The notes: generated by a model from the letters alone, not told the origin. 64,000 nucleotides of DNA from Hymenobacter glacieicola (GCF_014640315.1 NZ_BMGS01000001.1:496001-560000), one strand, 5' to 3'; positions 33,824 through 43,583 are shown, counted from the stretch's first letter. Made by a program: numbers and translations.

Positions 33824-34822
33824 CTACTGCTTCACGAGGCGTTGGCGTAGCACTTCGTAGAGCATGATGCCGCTGGCTACCGACACGTTGAGGGAGCTGA
33901 TCTGGCCAGCCATGGGGATGCGCAGCTTGTGGTCGGCGAGGCGCAGGTACTCGGGGCTGATACCGTCCTCTTCGCTACCCATCAGAATGGCCAGAGGACC
34001 CGTCAGGTCCACGGTTCCGGCTTCCAGGCTGGCGTCGGATTTCTCCGTGCAGGCCACTACCTGCACCCCCGACTCGCGCAGGAACGTTAGGGTATCCTTC
34101 AGGTTAGGCTCCCGGCACACCGGAATCAGGTTCAGGGCGCCGGCCGAGGTTTTCAGCGCGTCGCCGTTGACCTGGGCGGCCCCGCGGCTGGGCACTACAA
34201 TGGCGTGTACGCCCATACACTCGGCGTTGCGGGCAATGGAGCCGAAGTTGCGCACGTCCGTGATGCGGTCCAGCACCAGCAGGAGCGGGGTTTTGCCTTC
34301 CTCGTACAAACCGGCCAGAATGCTGTCCAGGGGCATGTACTCAATCGGCGACACGTAGGCAACAGCGCCCTGGTGGTTTTTGCGGGTAATGCCGTCGAGC
34401 TTTTCTACCGGCACCATCGACACCGGAATGTTGGCCGTTTTGGCCAGCGCCGTAATGTCCTGGGTCATGGAATTCTTCGTGCCGCGCAGCAGGAAGATCT
34501 TATCCAGCGTACGGCCCGCGTTCAGGGCTTCCAGAATAGGCCGGAGCCCGAAAATCATATCGATGCTGCGGTCCTGGGCGGGACGGTGGGGGTAGCGCGG
34601 CTTGTCTGAGCGGCTGCCTTCGTAGCGGCCTGCCTCGGCGCGGCTGCCCTCGTAACGCCCTTCTTCGGAACGGCTGCCCTCAAACCGGCCTTCGTCGGCG
34701 CGGCCCTCTTGCTCCCGCTCACGCGGAGCCGGCCGCCGGTTAGGAACGGGGCGGTTTTCAGAATCAAAAAATTGGCGGCGCTCAGTTAGCGGCCGGGGCG
34801 GGCGGTTCGTCCTTTTCTCCAT
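33824..34822 (-). CDS. rlmB: 23S rRNA (guanosine-2'-O)-methyltransferase RlmB-like (SpoU family)
   Basis: 332 residues. It methylates the 2'-O of G2251 in the 23S rRNA peptidyl-transferase region. SPOUT motifs: VLDRITDVRNFGSIARNAECMG, IVVPSRGAAQVNGDALKTSAGAL and LILMGSEEDGISPEYL ... IPMAGQISSLNVSVASGIMLYE. The N-terminal substrate-binding domain starts near MIFGLRPILEALNAGRTLDKI (about residue 89). Before it lies an 85-residue charged extension holding three 10-residue repeats (EGRFEGSRSE, EGRYEGSRAE, AGRYEGSRSD; residues 44-73), not found in typical RlmB. The start overlaps the end of the GWxTD gene by 37 bp, which may couple their translation. Confidence 0.88.
   Translation of the reverse strand: MEKRTNRPPRPLTERRQFFDSENRPVPNRRPAPREREQEGRADEGRFEGSRSEEGRYEGSRAEAGRYEGSRSDKPRYPHRPAQDRSIDMIFGLRPILEALNAGRTLDKIFLLRGTKNSMTQDITALAKTANIPVSMVPVEKLDGITRKNHQGAVAYVSPIEYMPLDSILAGLYEEGKTPLLLVLDRITDVRNFGSIARNAECMGVHAIVVPSRGAAQVNGDALKTSAGALNLIPVCREPNLKDTLTFLRESGVQVVACTEKSDASLEAGTVDLTGPLAILMGSEEDGISPEYLRLADHKLRIPMAGQISSLNVSVASGIMLYEVLRQRLVKQ
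34604..34693 (-). repeat. Three 30-bp tandem repeats in rlmB
   Basis: These encode residues 44-73, three copies of a [EA]GR[FY]EGSR[SA][ED] decamer, in the disordered N-terminal extension. Units differ by several bases. Confidence 0.75.
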
Positions 34823-36000
34823 TGCTCCACGGCGGCATACCAGAGTTGTTCGTACTCGGGGCGGCGCACCAGTTCATAGTTGTCGGGGGCAAAGGTACTG
34901 GGTTTAGCGCGGAACACGAAGGTTCCGCCCATTCCCTGATCGGCCCGGTAAAGCCACCGCTCTTCGCCGGCCTCCCGGTACACGGTTTCCGGTGGCCCCA
35001 GCACCAGATACAGCATCCCCCGGTCGGAAAGCCAGCCGGCTTTATGAGCGGAAAAAAGCTGGTTGGCCTCCTGCACGCGGCCATAGTAGGTGCGAATCAG
35101 CTGGCGAGCAATGGGTTGGTTGTTGCCCGCCACGGTAAGCCAGAACTGGTCCACGGCTTTCTTCGGGTCGGGAGCATCAAACAGTTTCTTACGCTCCGCT
35201 GAAGTCGTCAGGTAGATCAGGGGCGCAATCAGCTCATCGGCCGAAGTCAGGGCCGGGAAGGTGTTGTCCTCCACCAGCAGCCCACTGCGCGGCTCCTGCT
35301 CCCTAACCCGCAGCAAGTATAACCCTGCTTGAAACCGTAGCAAGCTGCCGGCCCGGTAGCGCACCGAGTCCTGGGCGCTGAGCTTGCGCGGCTGGGCGGG
35401 TAGGGCGCCGGGCCCGGCCATGGGCGGGGCGGCCGCCAAGGAGCTGAGCGGATAACGGTAAGCCTGCACGCTCAGGTCGGCGCCGTAGGAGTCAATCATA
35501 AAAGGCTCGCCGGCTCGCACGTAGTGGCGCAGCAGTGGCTGGCCCACCGAATCGGTTAAGATAAAAGACCGGGACAAATGCTCCGGCGTCAGGCGCACCC
35601 AGGCGGCCTCGCCCGAAGCGGCTTCATCGGCCGGGCCCGTAGCCAGGCTAAGTACTTGCCCTACTCGGAGCCGGGTTAGGGGCAGGCAGAAATCAAGGGT
35701 GGCCGCTTCGCCCTCGCGGCGCAGACGGCGCGCAGCATGACGTACGGTATCCTGCCACAGCACCCGCTTGGCGTCGTAATCGTTCCATAAAGCAACGTGC
35801 AACGGGAAACCCCGCCGGAGCAGACGAGCGCTAGGAAAGCGCAGGTAGAGCCGCACACTGTCGCCCTCCCGCCGGGTGTCCACTACAATGCGCCGGTCGG
35901 GCCGGTACTGGGCGGCAAAGTCCCGGCGCGGCGCAGCTGCCAGCGGCAGGCTGCTCCCCAAGCCCAGGAGCATGAGTACTAGGTAGTAGAACGGTTTCAC
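34786..36000 (-). CDS. GWxTD domain-containing protein
   Basis: 404 residues with a signal peptide (MKPFYYLVLMLLGLGSSLPLAAA). The C-terminal domain carries AGWLSDRGMLYLVLGPPETVYREAGEERWLY, a GWxTD-type motif in which Thr is Ser (GWLSD). The KAVDQFWLTVAGN ... ARQLIRTYYGRVQEANQLFSAHK helices before it are typical of the domain. The N-terminal part is beta-rich. The family is common in Bacteroidota and Acidobacteria and is of unknown function, periplasmic or outer-membrane associated. Its 3' end overlaps the rlmB start by 37 bp. Confidence 0.85.
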   Translation of the reverse strand: MKPFYYLVLMLLGLGSSLPLAAAPRRDFAAQYRPDRRIVVDTRREGDSVRLYLRFPSARLLRRGFPLHVALWNDYDAKRVLWQDTVRHAARRLRREGEAATLDFCLPLTRLRVGQVLSLATGPADEAASGEAAWVRLTPEHLSRSFILTDSVGQPLLRHYVRAGEPFMIDSYGADLSVQAYRYPLSSLAAAPPMAGPGALPAQPRKLSAQDSVRYRAGSLLRFQAGLYLLRVREQEPRSGLLVEDNTFPALTSADELIAPLIYLTTSAERKKLFDAPDPKKAVDQFWLTVAGNNQPIARQLIRTYYGRVQEANQLFSAHKAGWLSDRGMLYLVLGPPETVYREAGEERWLYRADQGMGGTFVFRAKPSTFAPDNYELVRRPEYEQLWYAAVEQWRKGRTARPGR

Positions 36001-36050
36001 GAGCGGGAGCAGGAAAGGAGGTAGGAGGGCAAGGTAGGCTTTCTAACGAA

Positions 36051-36082
36051 AGAAGCCGGCCCCATTGCTGGAGCCGGCTTCT
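36051..36082 (-). terminator. Terminator of the DUF2723 gene
   Basis: AGAAGCCGGC (36051-36060) pairs with GCCGGCTTCT (36073-36082); the minus strand continues TTTC. It is just after the DUF2723 stop. Confidence 0.65.
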
Positions 36083-36103
36083 GCGCGGCAAAAACTATGC
36101 AGT

Positions 36104-39094
36104 TTAACGTTGGTAGTACTGCTTAAGCAGGTTAATAGCCTTAGTGGCGCGCTGCTGGTCACCGATCTGCTCAGCGGCGCGGCCGATGCTGTTCAAGGAC
36201 ATCAGGTACGTCTGAAACTCCTGGTCGAACAGGGCACTGTTGTGGGTGCTGTAGTAAGCCAGAGCCCGCTCGGCGCGGCCCGTCATGGTGTCCATGATTT
36301 CGTTGGCGCGGTCTTTTTCGCCTACCGCTACCAGGGCCGGAATAAACTGCGGCACGTAGTAATCATACGGAATGGCTTTGTCGGGCATCACCTCGAAGGC
36401 CTTGTCCAGTACCTGCTTGGCGCGGGCTTTGTCGCCCTGAGCGAGCAGGCTATTGGCCAGACGCGAGAATTTGTCGCGGTAGTTGGCCGGGAAGCGCAGG
36501 TTGTTTTCGTCGTAGAAGATGTTCGGGTTGTTCAGGCCCCGGAAGGCAAATTTCTTCATCAGGTTGTCGTACATCAGCTCCGTGGCCACGTAGCCTTCGT
36601 CGCCGCCACCCTTGGGGTCGTAGTTCGGGTCTTTGGCCGGCAGGATGCGGTAGGCCATGCCATCCAGCTGGAAGTAGGGCTGCAGGCCCATGAAGTCGCG
36701 CGAGTCGACGGTGCTGGAGAAGTACACCGGGCGCTGCCAGTTGTTGGTCGCCAGAATGTCCAGAATCACCAAGCTTTTCTTCTCAATGGCGCTCTTGCCT
36801 ACTTCCCACTCCATGCGTGGCACCAGTTGGTCGCGGCGGTCAGCCGGAATAATGCCCATCTTCGCCACGGCCGCCGTGTCAATGGGCAGGTAAAACTTGC
36901 GGGAAGGGAAGGACAGTAGGGACTTCGAGCCGTCGCCGTAGCTTACCTGTAAGAGCTGGCTGTTCTGGTTTACCAACTGCATAAACTGGCGCACGTCGAT
37001 GTCCTTTACCGATGGGTTTTCGGCGTAAGGGAGGTAGTCATTGGTGCCCTGCTTGTAGTTGGCATTCTCCATTGAAATGGGCAGGGGCTGCGACTGGTAC
37101 GAGCGGCGCTTCATCTGGTCGATGTACCAATCGGTGTTCAGGTAGCTGAGTACGGCCACGCGCACGTCGGTACGCACGCCTTCCACCTCTTGGGCGTACC
37201 AGAGCGGGAAGGTGTCGTTGTCGCCGTTCGTGAATACAATGGCATTGGGCGCCAGAGAGTTCAGCAGGTTCTTGGCCGAATCTACGGAGTTGTAACGGTC
37301 CGAACGGTCGTGGTCGTCCCAGCCCTGGGCTACCATGATGCCCGGCACCACCAGGCCTAGCAGCGTGACCACGCCGGCCCGCGCCGTTTCCGACTTCACC
37401 GCTTTTTCCAGCAGCTCGGCCAGGGCCAGCACGCCCAGCCCAATCCAGATGGCGAAGGCGAAGGTGGCGCCGGCAAAGGTGTAGTCCCGCTCGCGGGGCT
37501 CAATGGGGGGCTGGTTCAGGTACACCACAATGGCCAAGCCCGTAAGCAGAAACAGCAACCCTACCACCAGGGCGTTGCGCCCGTCGCGGCGCACCTGGAA
37601 GAACAGGCCCAGCAAACCCAGAATTAGGGGCAGGGCGAAGAAGGCGTTGCGGGCGGGGCTGTCGGCAATACGCTCCGGCAAACCCGCACCGGCCCGGCTA
37701 CCCCACAAAATACCCGACTGCTGAATGTCGCCCTCGCGGCCCACGTAGTTCCACATGAAGTAGCGCCAGAACATGTGGCCCATCTGGTACTTGAACAGGA
37801 ACGACAGGTTCTGACCCATCGTAGGCTTCACGCCGTCCTGAATATCCACCCACTTTTTATAGTTGTACAGGTGGAGCGGATCATTGCTGTACAGGCGCGG
37901 AAGCAGCATCTTGTCGCCGGGCTGGTACTGCAACACCGGCCGGTATTCGGCCACCACGTACTGGTCGCCCTGGCGCACATAGCGCGGCGCACCGTCTTCC
38001 TGAGCAATGGGCTGGGCGTTGAACTGCGGGCCGTAAAGCAGGGGCCGGTCGCCGTATTGTTCGCGCTTCAAGTAGCTCACGAAGGACAGGACATCCTCCG
38101 GGGCATTTTCGTTGATGGTAGGGTGGTAAGAGCTGCGGATCGGCACAATCAGGTAGCTAGAGTAGCCAATCAGGATGAACACGAAGCTCAGCATCACGGT
38201 GTTCAGCAAGCGGCTGCGACGCTTAAACGACTGCCGGAAACCAAACCAGATCAGCCCCACGAACAGCAGCAGGAAAATCACCAGCCCGGAGTTAAAGGGC
38301 AGGCCGAAGGAATTAATAAAGAACACCTCAAAAGCGCCCGCCAGGGTAGGCAGGCCAGGGATAATGCCGGCCAGAATCAGCCCCACAATTACGCTGCTGA
38401 GAACCAGCGTAATGATGCCGCCCTTGGTGGTTGGGTTTTGGGTGCGCCGGTAGTAGTAAATGAAACCCAGGGCCGGAATAGCCAGCAGGTTCAGCAAGTG
38501 CACCCCGATGCTCAGGCCAATCACGTAGGCAATGAGCACCAGCCACCGGTCGGAATCGGCTTCGTCGGCGCGGTTTTCCCACTTTAGCATCAGCCACACC
38601 ACGGCCGCCGTGCACAACGACGACATGGCGTACACCTCGGCCTCCACGGCATTAAACCAGAACGAATCGGAGAAGGCGTAGGCCAGGGCTCCCACGGCGC
38701 CAGCCCCTAAAATCAGGAGAGTCTGACCGAAGGTAGGCTCCAGATTCCGGTCGTCGTGCATGCCGGGGCGGTGCAGCACCAGCTTCTTGGCCAGCATAGT
38801 GATAATCCAGAACAGGAAAAGCACCGTGAACGACGAGCTAAGCGCTGACAAGGCATTGACCAGCACCGACACCTTGGTCACATCGCCAAAGGAAAGCAGG
38901 GAAAACAAGCGACCTAGCAGGAGGAAGGTAGGGGCGCCGGGTGGGTGGGGCACCAGCAGCTTGTAGGAGCAGGCAATAAACTCGCCGCAGTCCCAAAAAG
39001 AAGCCGTGGGCTCCAGCGTGAGCAGGTAGGTAAGGGTAGCAATGGCAAATACCAGCCACCCAACTAGGTTATTCAGGCTTTTGTAACTCCGCAT
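36104..39094 (-). CDS. DUF2723 multi-pass membrane protein (TMEM260/GT117-like)
   Basis: 996 residues from MRSYKSLNNLVGWLVFAIATLTYLLTLEPT. The first ~560 residues hold about a dozen membrane helices with the family start LEPTASFWDCGEFIACSYKLLVPHPPGAPTFLLLGRLFS. A soluble part follows with PRERDYTFAGATFAFAIW, NGDNDTFPLWYAQEVEGVRTDVRVAVLSYLNTDWYIDQM, and C-terminal helices. The human relative TMEM260 is an O-mannosyltransferase; in Bacteroidota the role of this very common family is thought to be glycan transfer to exported proteins, which I infer. An upstream -7 element is at 39178-39185. Confidence 0.85.
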   Translation of the reverse strand: MRSYKSLNNLVGWLVFAIATLTYLLTLEPTASFWDCGEFIACSYKLLVPHPPGAPTFLLLGRLFSLLSFGDVTKVSVLVNALSALSSSFTVLFLFWIITMLAKKLVLHRPGMHDDRNLEPTFGQTLLILGAGAVGALAYAFSDSFWFNAVEAEVYAMSSLCTAAVVWLMLKWENRADEADSDRWLVLIAYVIGLSIGVHLLNLLAIPALGFIYYYRRTQNPTTKGGIITLVLSSVIVGLILAGIIPGLPTLAGAFEVFFINSFGLPFNSGLVIFLLLFVGLIWFGFRQSFKRRSRLLNTVMLSFVFILIGYSSYLIVPIRSSYHPTINENAPEDVLSFVSYLKREQYGDRPLLYGPQFNAQPIAQEDGAPRYVRQGDQYVVAEYRPVLQYQPGDKMLLPRLYSNDPLHLYNYKKWVDIQDGVKPTMGQNLSFLFKYQMGHMFWRYFMWNYVGREGDIQQSGILWGSRAGAGLPERIADSPARNAFFALPLILGLLGLFFQVRRDGRNALVVGLLFLLTGLAIVVYLNQPPIEPRERDYTFAGATFAFAIWIGLGVLALAELLEKAVKSETARAGVVTLLGLVVPGIMVAQGWDDHDRSDRYNSVDSAKNLLNSLAPNAIVFTNGDNDTFPLWYAQEVEGVRTDVRVAVLSYLNTDWYIDQMKRRSYQSQPLPISMENANYKQGTNDYLPYAENPSVKDIDVRQFMQLVNQNSQLLQVSYGDGSKSLLSFPSRKFYLPIDTAAVAKMGIIPADRRDQLVPRMEWEVGKSAIEKKSLVILDILATNNWQRPVYFSSTVDSRDFMGLQPYFQLDGMAYRILPAKDPNYDPKGGGDEGYVATELMYDNLMKKFAFRGLNNPNIFYDENNLRFPANYRDKFSRLANSLLAQGDKARAKQVLDKAFEVMPDKAIPYDYYVPQFIPALVAVGEKDRANEIMDTMTGRAERALAYYSTHNSALFDQEFQTYLMSLNSIGRAAEQIGDQQRATKAINLLKQYYQR

Positions 39095-39177
39095 ACGAAA
39101 TAAAGTGAGGCTGACCACGGCCAGCCCGCTGCTGAACGACGGGTTTTTAAGGTCCGGAAAGGAAATCAGTGAAAGAT

Positions 39178-39185
39178 CAAAAGTA
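39178..39185 (-). promoter_or_regulatory. -7 promoter element for the DUF2723 gene
   Basis: The minus strand reads TACTTTTG (TAnnTTTG). Transcription would start near 39171, 77 nt before the chosen ATG. Confidence 0.5.
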
Positions 39186-39260
39186 GAGAATAAGTAGCGA
39201 GAGGCGGCAGGCAGGTTGCGTATCCCGGCTAGTTTCTACTGCGGGAAGCACTCGGCCACA

Positions 39261-39291
39261 AAAAAAAGCAGCCTGGGAGCAGGCTGCTTTT
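39261..39291. terminator. Terminator downstream of the small T9SS cargo gene
   Basis: AAAGCAGCCT (39265-39274) pairs with AGGCTGCTTT (39281-39290), with A-rich and T-rich flanks. Confidence 0.65.
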
Positions 39292-39313
39292 CTATGTAGA
39301 CTTACGGGAAGTC

Positions 39314-39754
39314 TTAGTTCTGTAGCATAAGGCGTTTGGTTGAAACCACCTTATCATTCTGCACCAAGCTGTAAAAATACATACCCGGGGGCAGGTCCGA
39401 AAGGTTCAAATTCATGCCGCCATCGGCCGCTTCGGGCCGCAGCCCTACGCTACGGACTTCCCGCCCAATAACGTTGCTGAGCCGTAGCTTGTAATCAGCC
39501 CAGGGAAGCTTCTGGCCCACGGATATGGTAATCAGGCCCCGCGACGGGTTAGGATAAACAGAAAGCGCTGGAGCAAGCGTTCTGGCCGCTGCCGAGGTAA
39601 GGGCCGCACTGGGGCTCACCTGCTGCCAAGTAGTAACCGCGCGGGACGAAGCGTGGCGAGCCGTCGCCGCTTTCAGCCGAACGGTGGCTGCCAGCAAAGG
39701 CAATTGCCACAACAGCAGCAGCAGAACAGGGAAAAAACGCGTAGTAAGTTTCAT
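39314..39754 (-). CDS. Small T9SS cargo: signal peptide plus sorting domain
   Basis: 146 residues from MKLTTRFFPVLLLLLWQLPLLAA. After the signal peptide is a short Ala/Ser-rich spacer, then a T9SS type A sorting domain: LSVYPNPSRGLITISVG ... YKLRLSNVIGREVRSVGL ... LNLSDLPPGMYFYSLVQNDKVVSTKRLMLQ. The protein is almost only the export signal, with no catalytic or binding domain between. The frame extends 60 codons upstream to 39934 without a better start. It may be a minimal secreted protein, a stray C-terminal fragment, or a product whose active part was lost. Confidence 0.82.
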   Translation of the reverse strand: MKLTTRFFPVLLLLLWQLPLLAATVRLKAATARHASSRAVTTWQQVSPSAALTSAAARTLAPALSVYPNPSRGLITISVGQKLPWADYKLRLSNVIGREVRSVGLRPEAADGGMNLNLSDLPPGMYFYSLVQNDKVVSTKRLMLQN

Positions 39755-40106
39755 GGCATTCAGGCGGCGTCTGGGGCGCACAAACAAAGAGTGCGGTGGA
39801 ATCAAATAGGAGGGAATATCCTCGAAGGGACAAAGCGGCAGAACAGGCTGCTGCCACTTGGAATGACAACTACCGTGCCTTGTTGCCAGGGTAGGTTTGC
39901 CAGCCAGATGTCCGGTTAGAGGATAAGGTTGCATATAGGTTTAAGTAAACTTACGATATGCTGAAGTAAATAGTTGAGGGTGAATGTAATAAAATTTAAA
40001 CAGATCGGGTTGAAATACCAACGGCTCAATGCCTTGGGCTGATGGCCGGCTCCGAGTAAAATAGGCAGATTTCGGCGGTGTCAACCCGAGTAATGCTATT
40101 GTGAGC
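39755..40106. other. Gap upstream of the small T9SS cargo gene and downstream of birA
   Basis: 352 bp without a credible gene. Reading minus-strand in frame 39755-39934 is open but low in coding quality. 39930-40030 is AT-rich. I see no terminator for birA. Confidence 0.4.
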
Positions 40107-40868
40107 TTATATATAGCGAATTTCTTTTAAATCAAAATAATGCAGTTGGTCGTTGACAGCAAGAGCTAAGCGGCCCGCCTCGTCGACGCCCATAATCTGG
40201 CCTTTTATCAGGCGGCCGCCTGTCTCATACTCGTGCTCCTCCTGAAACCGGTAAAGTACCCGCAGATACTCCGTGCGCAGCGCCCCTACCCGCCCCGCCC
40301 GGAGCTGCAGATACCGGCGCTCCAAGCTTTCCAGCAGCCGGGCTGCTAGTGTCGGCAGCTCATAGGCTCGCCCGGTTAAGCGGGTCAGAGAGGTAGCAGT
40401 CGGCACGCCAAACTCCCGCTGATTAATATTTAATCCAATTCCTACGATACTATGCTGAATCTTCGGGCCGCTAAGTGTGTTCTCAATCAGAATGCCCCCT
40501 AGCTTATGCGGGCCGAAGAAAATATCGTTCGGCCATTTCACCCGCAAGGCCGGATCAGGGCCAAGCAGGACCGTCAGCCAATCATGCACTGCCAGGGCCA
40601 CGGCTTGGCTCAGCAAAAACTGATCGGCGGCCGGCAGAAAACCAGGGTGCCACACTACCGAAAGCGTCAGGTTTTCTCCCGGTGCGGCCTCCCATTGGTT
40701 GCCCCGTTGGCCCCGGCCGGCAGTCTGTTTGTCGGTAATGACGCAACAGCCGTCCGTGGCCCGGTTTTGGACAGCTAGCTGGTGTGCCTCGGTGTTCGTC
40801 GAGGGGCATTCGGGCAACCAGACAAGCTGTTGGCCCGTGAAGAGCGTTTGGGGGGATATAGCCTCCAC
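40107..40868 (-). CDS. birA: Biotin-[acetyl-CoA-carboxylase] ligase
   Basis: About 253 residues. It activates biotin to biotinyl-AMP and attaches it to the carboxylase carrier protein. The catalytic core shows TNTEAHQL, TDKQTAGRGQRGNQWEAAPGENLTLSV, RVKWPNDIFFGPHKLGGILIEN and GIGLNIN. It has only the catalytic and C-terminal domains; the DNA-binding domain of repressor-type BirA is absent, so it should not regulate biotin genes. The frame opens at 40976, but that would overlap rsfS; a TAGGTTTG element at 40893-40900 supports the GTG at 40866-40868. Divergent from rsfS. Confidence 0.85.
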   Translation of the reverse strand: MEAISPQTLFTGQQLVWLPECPSTNTEAHQLAVQNRATDGCCVITDKQTAGRGQRGNQWEAAPGENLTLSVVWHPGFLPAADQFLLSQAVALAVHDWLTVLLGPDPALRVKWPNDIFFGPHKLGGILIENTLSGPKIQHSIVGIGLNINQREFGVPTATSLTRLTGRAYELPTLAARLLESLERRYLQLRAGRVGALRTEYLRVLYRFQEEHEYETGGRLIKGQIMGVDEAGRLALAVNDQLHYFDLKEIRYI

Positions 40869-40892
40869 GTGTTTTTCGTACTTTGTGACGTT

Positions 40893-40900
40893 CAAACCTA
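40893..40900 (-). promoter_or_regulatory. -7 promoter element for birA
   Basis: The minus strand reads TAGGTTTG (TAnnTTTG). Transcription would start near 40886, below the rsfS start, which argues for the downstream GTG start of birA. Confidence 0.4.
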
Positions 40901-40910
40901 ACAATACCCC

Positions 40911-41306
40911 ATGAAAAGTACCCTGGTTCGGCAGGATTCGGACAAGTTGGCAGATGTAGTAGTGCGCGGCATGCAAGAGAAGAAAGCAGCCGATATCGTG
41001 GTACTCAACCTCAAAGACCTCAAAAACGCCGTCGCCGATTATTTTATAATCTGCTCGGCTTCTTCAGATACGCAAATTGACGCTATTGCCCGCTCGGTAG
41101 AGGAGGAGGTAGAAAAGCTCACTGGTCAGAACCCTTGGCAAACCGAAGGGCGCATGAACCGCGAGTGGGTTCTGCTTGACTACGTGGATGTAGTAGTGCA
41201 CGTCTTCCTGCGTGACCGGCGTCAGTTCTACGGCTTGGAAGAGTTGTGGGGCGACGCGCAGATCACGTACGTGGAGGAAGAGGAAACTCCGGCGGTGGTA
41301 AGGTAA
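40911..41306 (+). CDS. rsfS: Ribosomal silencing factor RsfS
   Basis: 131 residues. RsfS (Iojap/YbeB) binds uL14 on the free 50S subunit and blocks joining with 30S, saving energy in starvation. Core blocks: KKAADIVVLNLKDLKNAVADYFIICSASSDTQIDAIARSVEEEV, EGRMNREWVLLDYVDVVVHVFLRDRRQFYGLEELWGDA. The length and order match the family. It is followed 99 bp later by ftsH on the same strand, a pairing common in Bacteroidota. Confidence 0.93.
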   Translation: MKSTLVRQDSDKLADVVVRGMQEKKAADIVVLNLKDLKNAVADYFIICSASSDTQIDAIARSVEEEVEKLTGQNPWQTEGRMNREWVLLDYVDVVVHVFLRDRRQFYGLEELWGDAQITYVEEEETPAVVR

Positions 41307-41405
41307 AACTCACCCCACGGCGTCTTGCAAAATACTGGCGGATGCGCCAACAATCATTCAAGTGGCGTGTTGCGCCTTTGTTTCTTGTCTTAGCAACCTC
41401 AATTC

Positions 41406-43523
41406 ATGTCTGATACGACGCCAAAAAAGAAAAAACCTATGCTGCCTAATCCCGCGCCACGGCCTGGGATGCAGCTGTGGGTGCTGACAGGCTTGGTGGT
41501 GCTCATCCTCGGGATGGTGTACCTCTCGCGCAGCAACCCCGTCATTGAAATTACGCAAAAGCGCTTCGAGCAAATGCTTTCGGCCGGCGACGTGCGCGAC
41601 GTCACGCTCGTGAACGACAAGCAGGTAGAGGTGACGCTGACCTCGGAGGCTACTAAAAAAGCTCCTTATGATGCCGAGCTGAAGCGCCGCGGTCCGCTTT
41701 CCATGGACCAGGGTGCTCAGTATGGCTTTCGGGTAGTAGATGGCAAGCTCTTTAAGGAAGACTTAGATAAAGTGCAGGCAACTTTGCCGGCTGAACGTCA
41801 GGTAGGACTTAAGGTTGTAGACCGGACTGGTTACAGCGAGTACATCACTACCTGGGGCTTCATGATTATCCTGTTCGTGGGCTTCTGGTTCCTGATGCGC
41901 CGCATGAGTGGGGCAGGTGGGCCGGGTGGTCAGATCTTCAACATTGGTAAGTCGCGCGCGGCGTTGTTTGAAGGTGGCGACAAGGTGAAGATTACCTTTA
42001 AGGACGTAGCCGGCCTGGAAGAAGCCAAAGAGGAAGTGCAGGAAATCGTGGAGTTCCTTAAAAACCCCTCGAAATTCACCATCCTCGGCGGTAAAATCCC
42101 GAAGGGCGCCCTGCTGGTAGGACCTCCCGGTACGGGTAAAACCCTGCTGGCCAAGGCCGTAGCCGGTGAAGCCGACGTGCCGTTCTTCTCCCTGTCGGGT
42201 TCCGACTTTGTGGAAATGTTCGTGGGGGTAGGTGCTGCCCGGGTGCGGGACCTGTTCAAGCAGGCCAAAGCCAAAGCGCCGTGCATCATCTTTATCGATG
42301 AAATTGACGCCATTGGTCGCTCCCGCTCCCGCGGCAACGTGCCTGGCGGCAACGATGAGCGGGAAAACACCCTGAACTCCCTACTGGTAGAAATGGACGG
42401 TTTCGGTACCGATTCCGGGGTAATTATCCTGGCCGCTACCAACCGCCCCGATACCCTGGACTCGGCCCTGCTGCGTCCCGGCCGCTTTGACCGCCAGATC
42501 AGCATCGACAAGCCAGACATCAACGGCCGCACCCAGATCTTCAATGTGCACCTGAAGCCGCTGACCCTGGGCCCCGATGTAGAAGCCAAGAAGCTGGCCG
42601 CCCAAACGCCCGGCTTTGCCGGCGCCGAAATTGCCAACGTCTGCAATGAAGCCGCCCTGATTGCCGCCCGCCGCGACAAGAAGATGGTGACCATGCAGGA
42701 CTTCACCGATGCCGTGGACCGGGTAATTGGCGGTCTGGAGAAGAAAAACAAAATCATCAGCCCCGGCGAGAAAAAGGTAGTTGCCTACCACGAAGCTGGT
42801 CACGCCATTGCGGGCTGGTTTCTGGAGCACGCCGATCCGCTGGTGAAAGTAAGCATCGTGCCCCGCGGGGTAGCGGCGCTGGGTTACGCGCAGTATCTGC
42901 CGCGTGAGCAGTTCCTCTACAACACCGAGCAACTCATGGACGAAATGTGCATGACGCTGGGCGGCCGCGCCGCGGAAGAATTGGTGTTTGGTAAAATTTC
43001 GACCGGTGCCCTCTCTGACCTGGAGCGCATCACGAAAACGGCTTACAGCATCGTGACCATGTATGGCATGAACGCCAAGCTCGGCAACGTGTCGTTCTAC
43101 GACTCCAAAGGCCAAAACGAGTATGGCTTCACGAAGCCTTACTCGGAGGCTACCTCGCAGATGATTGACGAGGAAGTACGCACCATTATCGAGCAGGCCT
43201 ACATCCGGACCAAGGAACTGCTGACGGAACGCCGGCACGAACTGGAGGTAATTGCCAAGGAGCTGCTGGAAAAGGAGATTTTGCTGCAAGATGACTTGGT
43301 ACGCCTCGTGGGTCCTCGTCCCTTCGACAGCCAGACGACCTACCAGGCACACATGGCCGGCACCGACCGGAGCGAGACGCTAAGCGAGCGGAAGCAGGAG
43401 CACCCGGGTGTCCCACTCGGCAACGACCTGCCCGATCTGAACCTACCCGGTATGGACAAGGACCAGAATGGCGCTACCGGCGCCGCCACTGAGCCTAGCG
43501 GTAGCGCAGTAACACCGCTGTAA
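41406..43523 (+). CDS. ftsH: ATP-dependent zinc metalloprotease FtsH
   Basis: 705 residues. An inner-membrane AAA protease that degrades unassembled membrane proteins and regulators. Two N-terminal helices ([32 protein letters not shown]) flank a periplasmic domain. The AAA module has Walker A GPPGTGKT (239-246), Walker [12 protein letters not shown] and [24 protein letters not shown]. The zinc site HEAGH starts at H462. The [13 protein letters not shown] pore region is intact. The C-terminal ~60 residues are hydrophilic and rich in Asp, Gly and Pro. A terminator follows at 43543-43583. Confidence 0.96.
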   Translation: MSDTTPKKKKPMLPNPAPRPGMQLWVLTGLVVLILGMVYLSRSNPVIEITQKRFEQMLSAGDVRDVTLVNDKQVEVTLTSEATKKAPYDAELKRRGPLSMDQGAQYGFRVVDGKLFKEDLDKVQATLPAERQVGLKVVDRTGYSEYITTWGFMIILFVGFWFLMRRMSGAGGPGGQIFNIGKSRAALFEGGDKVKITFKDVAGLEEAKEEVQEIVEFLKNPSKFTILGGKIPKGALLVGPPGTGKTLLAKAVAGEADVPFFSLSGSDFVEMFVGVGAARVRDLFKQAKAKAPCIIFIDEIDAIGRSRSRGNVPGGNDERENTLNSLLVEMDGFGTDSGVIILAATNRPDTLDSALLRPGRFDRQISIDKPDINGRTQIFNVHLKPLTLGPDVEAKKLAAQTPGFAGAEIANVCNEAALIAARRDKKMVTMQDFTDAVDRVIGGLEKKNKIISPGEKKVVAYHEAGHAIAGWFLEHADPLVKVSIVPRGVAALGYAQYLPREQFLYNTEQLMDEMCMTLGGRAAEELVFGKISTGALSDLERITKTAYSIVTMYGMNAKLGNVSFYDSKGQNEYGFTKPYSEATSQMIDEEVRTIIEQAYIRTKELLTERRHELEVIAKELLEKEILLQDDLVRLVGPRPFDSQTTYQAHMAGTDRSETLSERKQEHPGVPLGNDLPDLNLPGMDKDQNGATGAATEPSGSAVTPL

Positions 43524-43542
43524 CGCCGCCGTTAACACTCTA

Positions 43543-43583
43543 CGAAAAAGCCCCCTTGCCGTACTGGTGAGGGGGCTTTTTCG
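43543..43583. terminator. Terminator of ftsH
   Basis: CGAAAAAGCCCCCT pairs with AGGGGGCTTTTTCG around a loop of about 13 nt. Both arms allow use from either strand; the hypothetical gene at 43607 converges on it. Confidence 0.8.

Noticed and set aside
34786..36000. Apparent loss of the GWxTD motif
   Set aside because: The motif is present as GWLSD, a conservative Thr-to-Ser change, in AGWLSDRGMLYLVLG.
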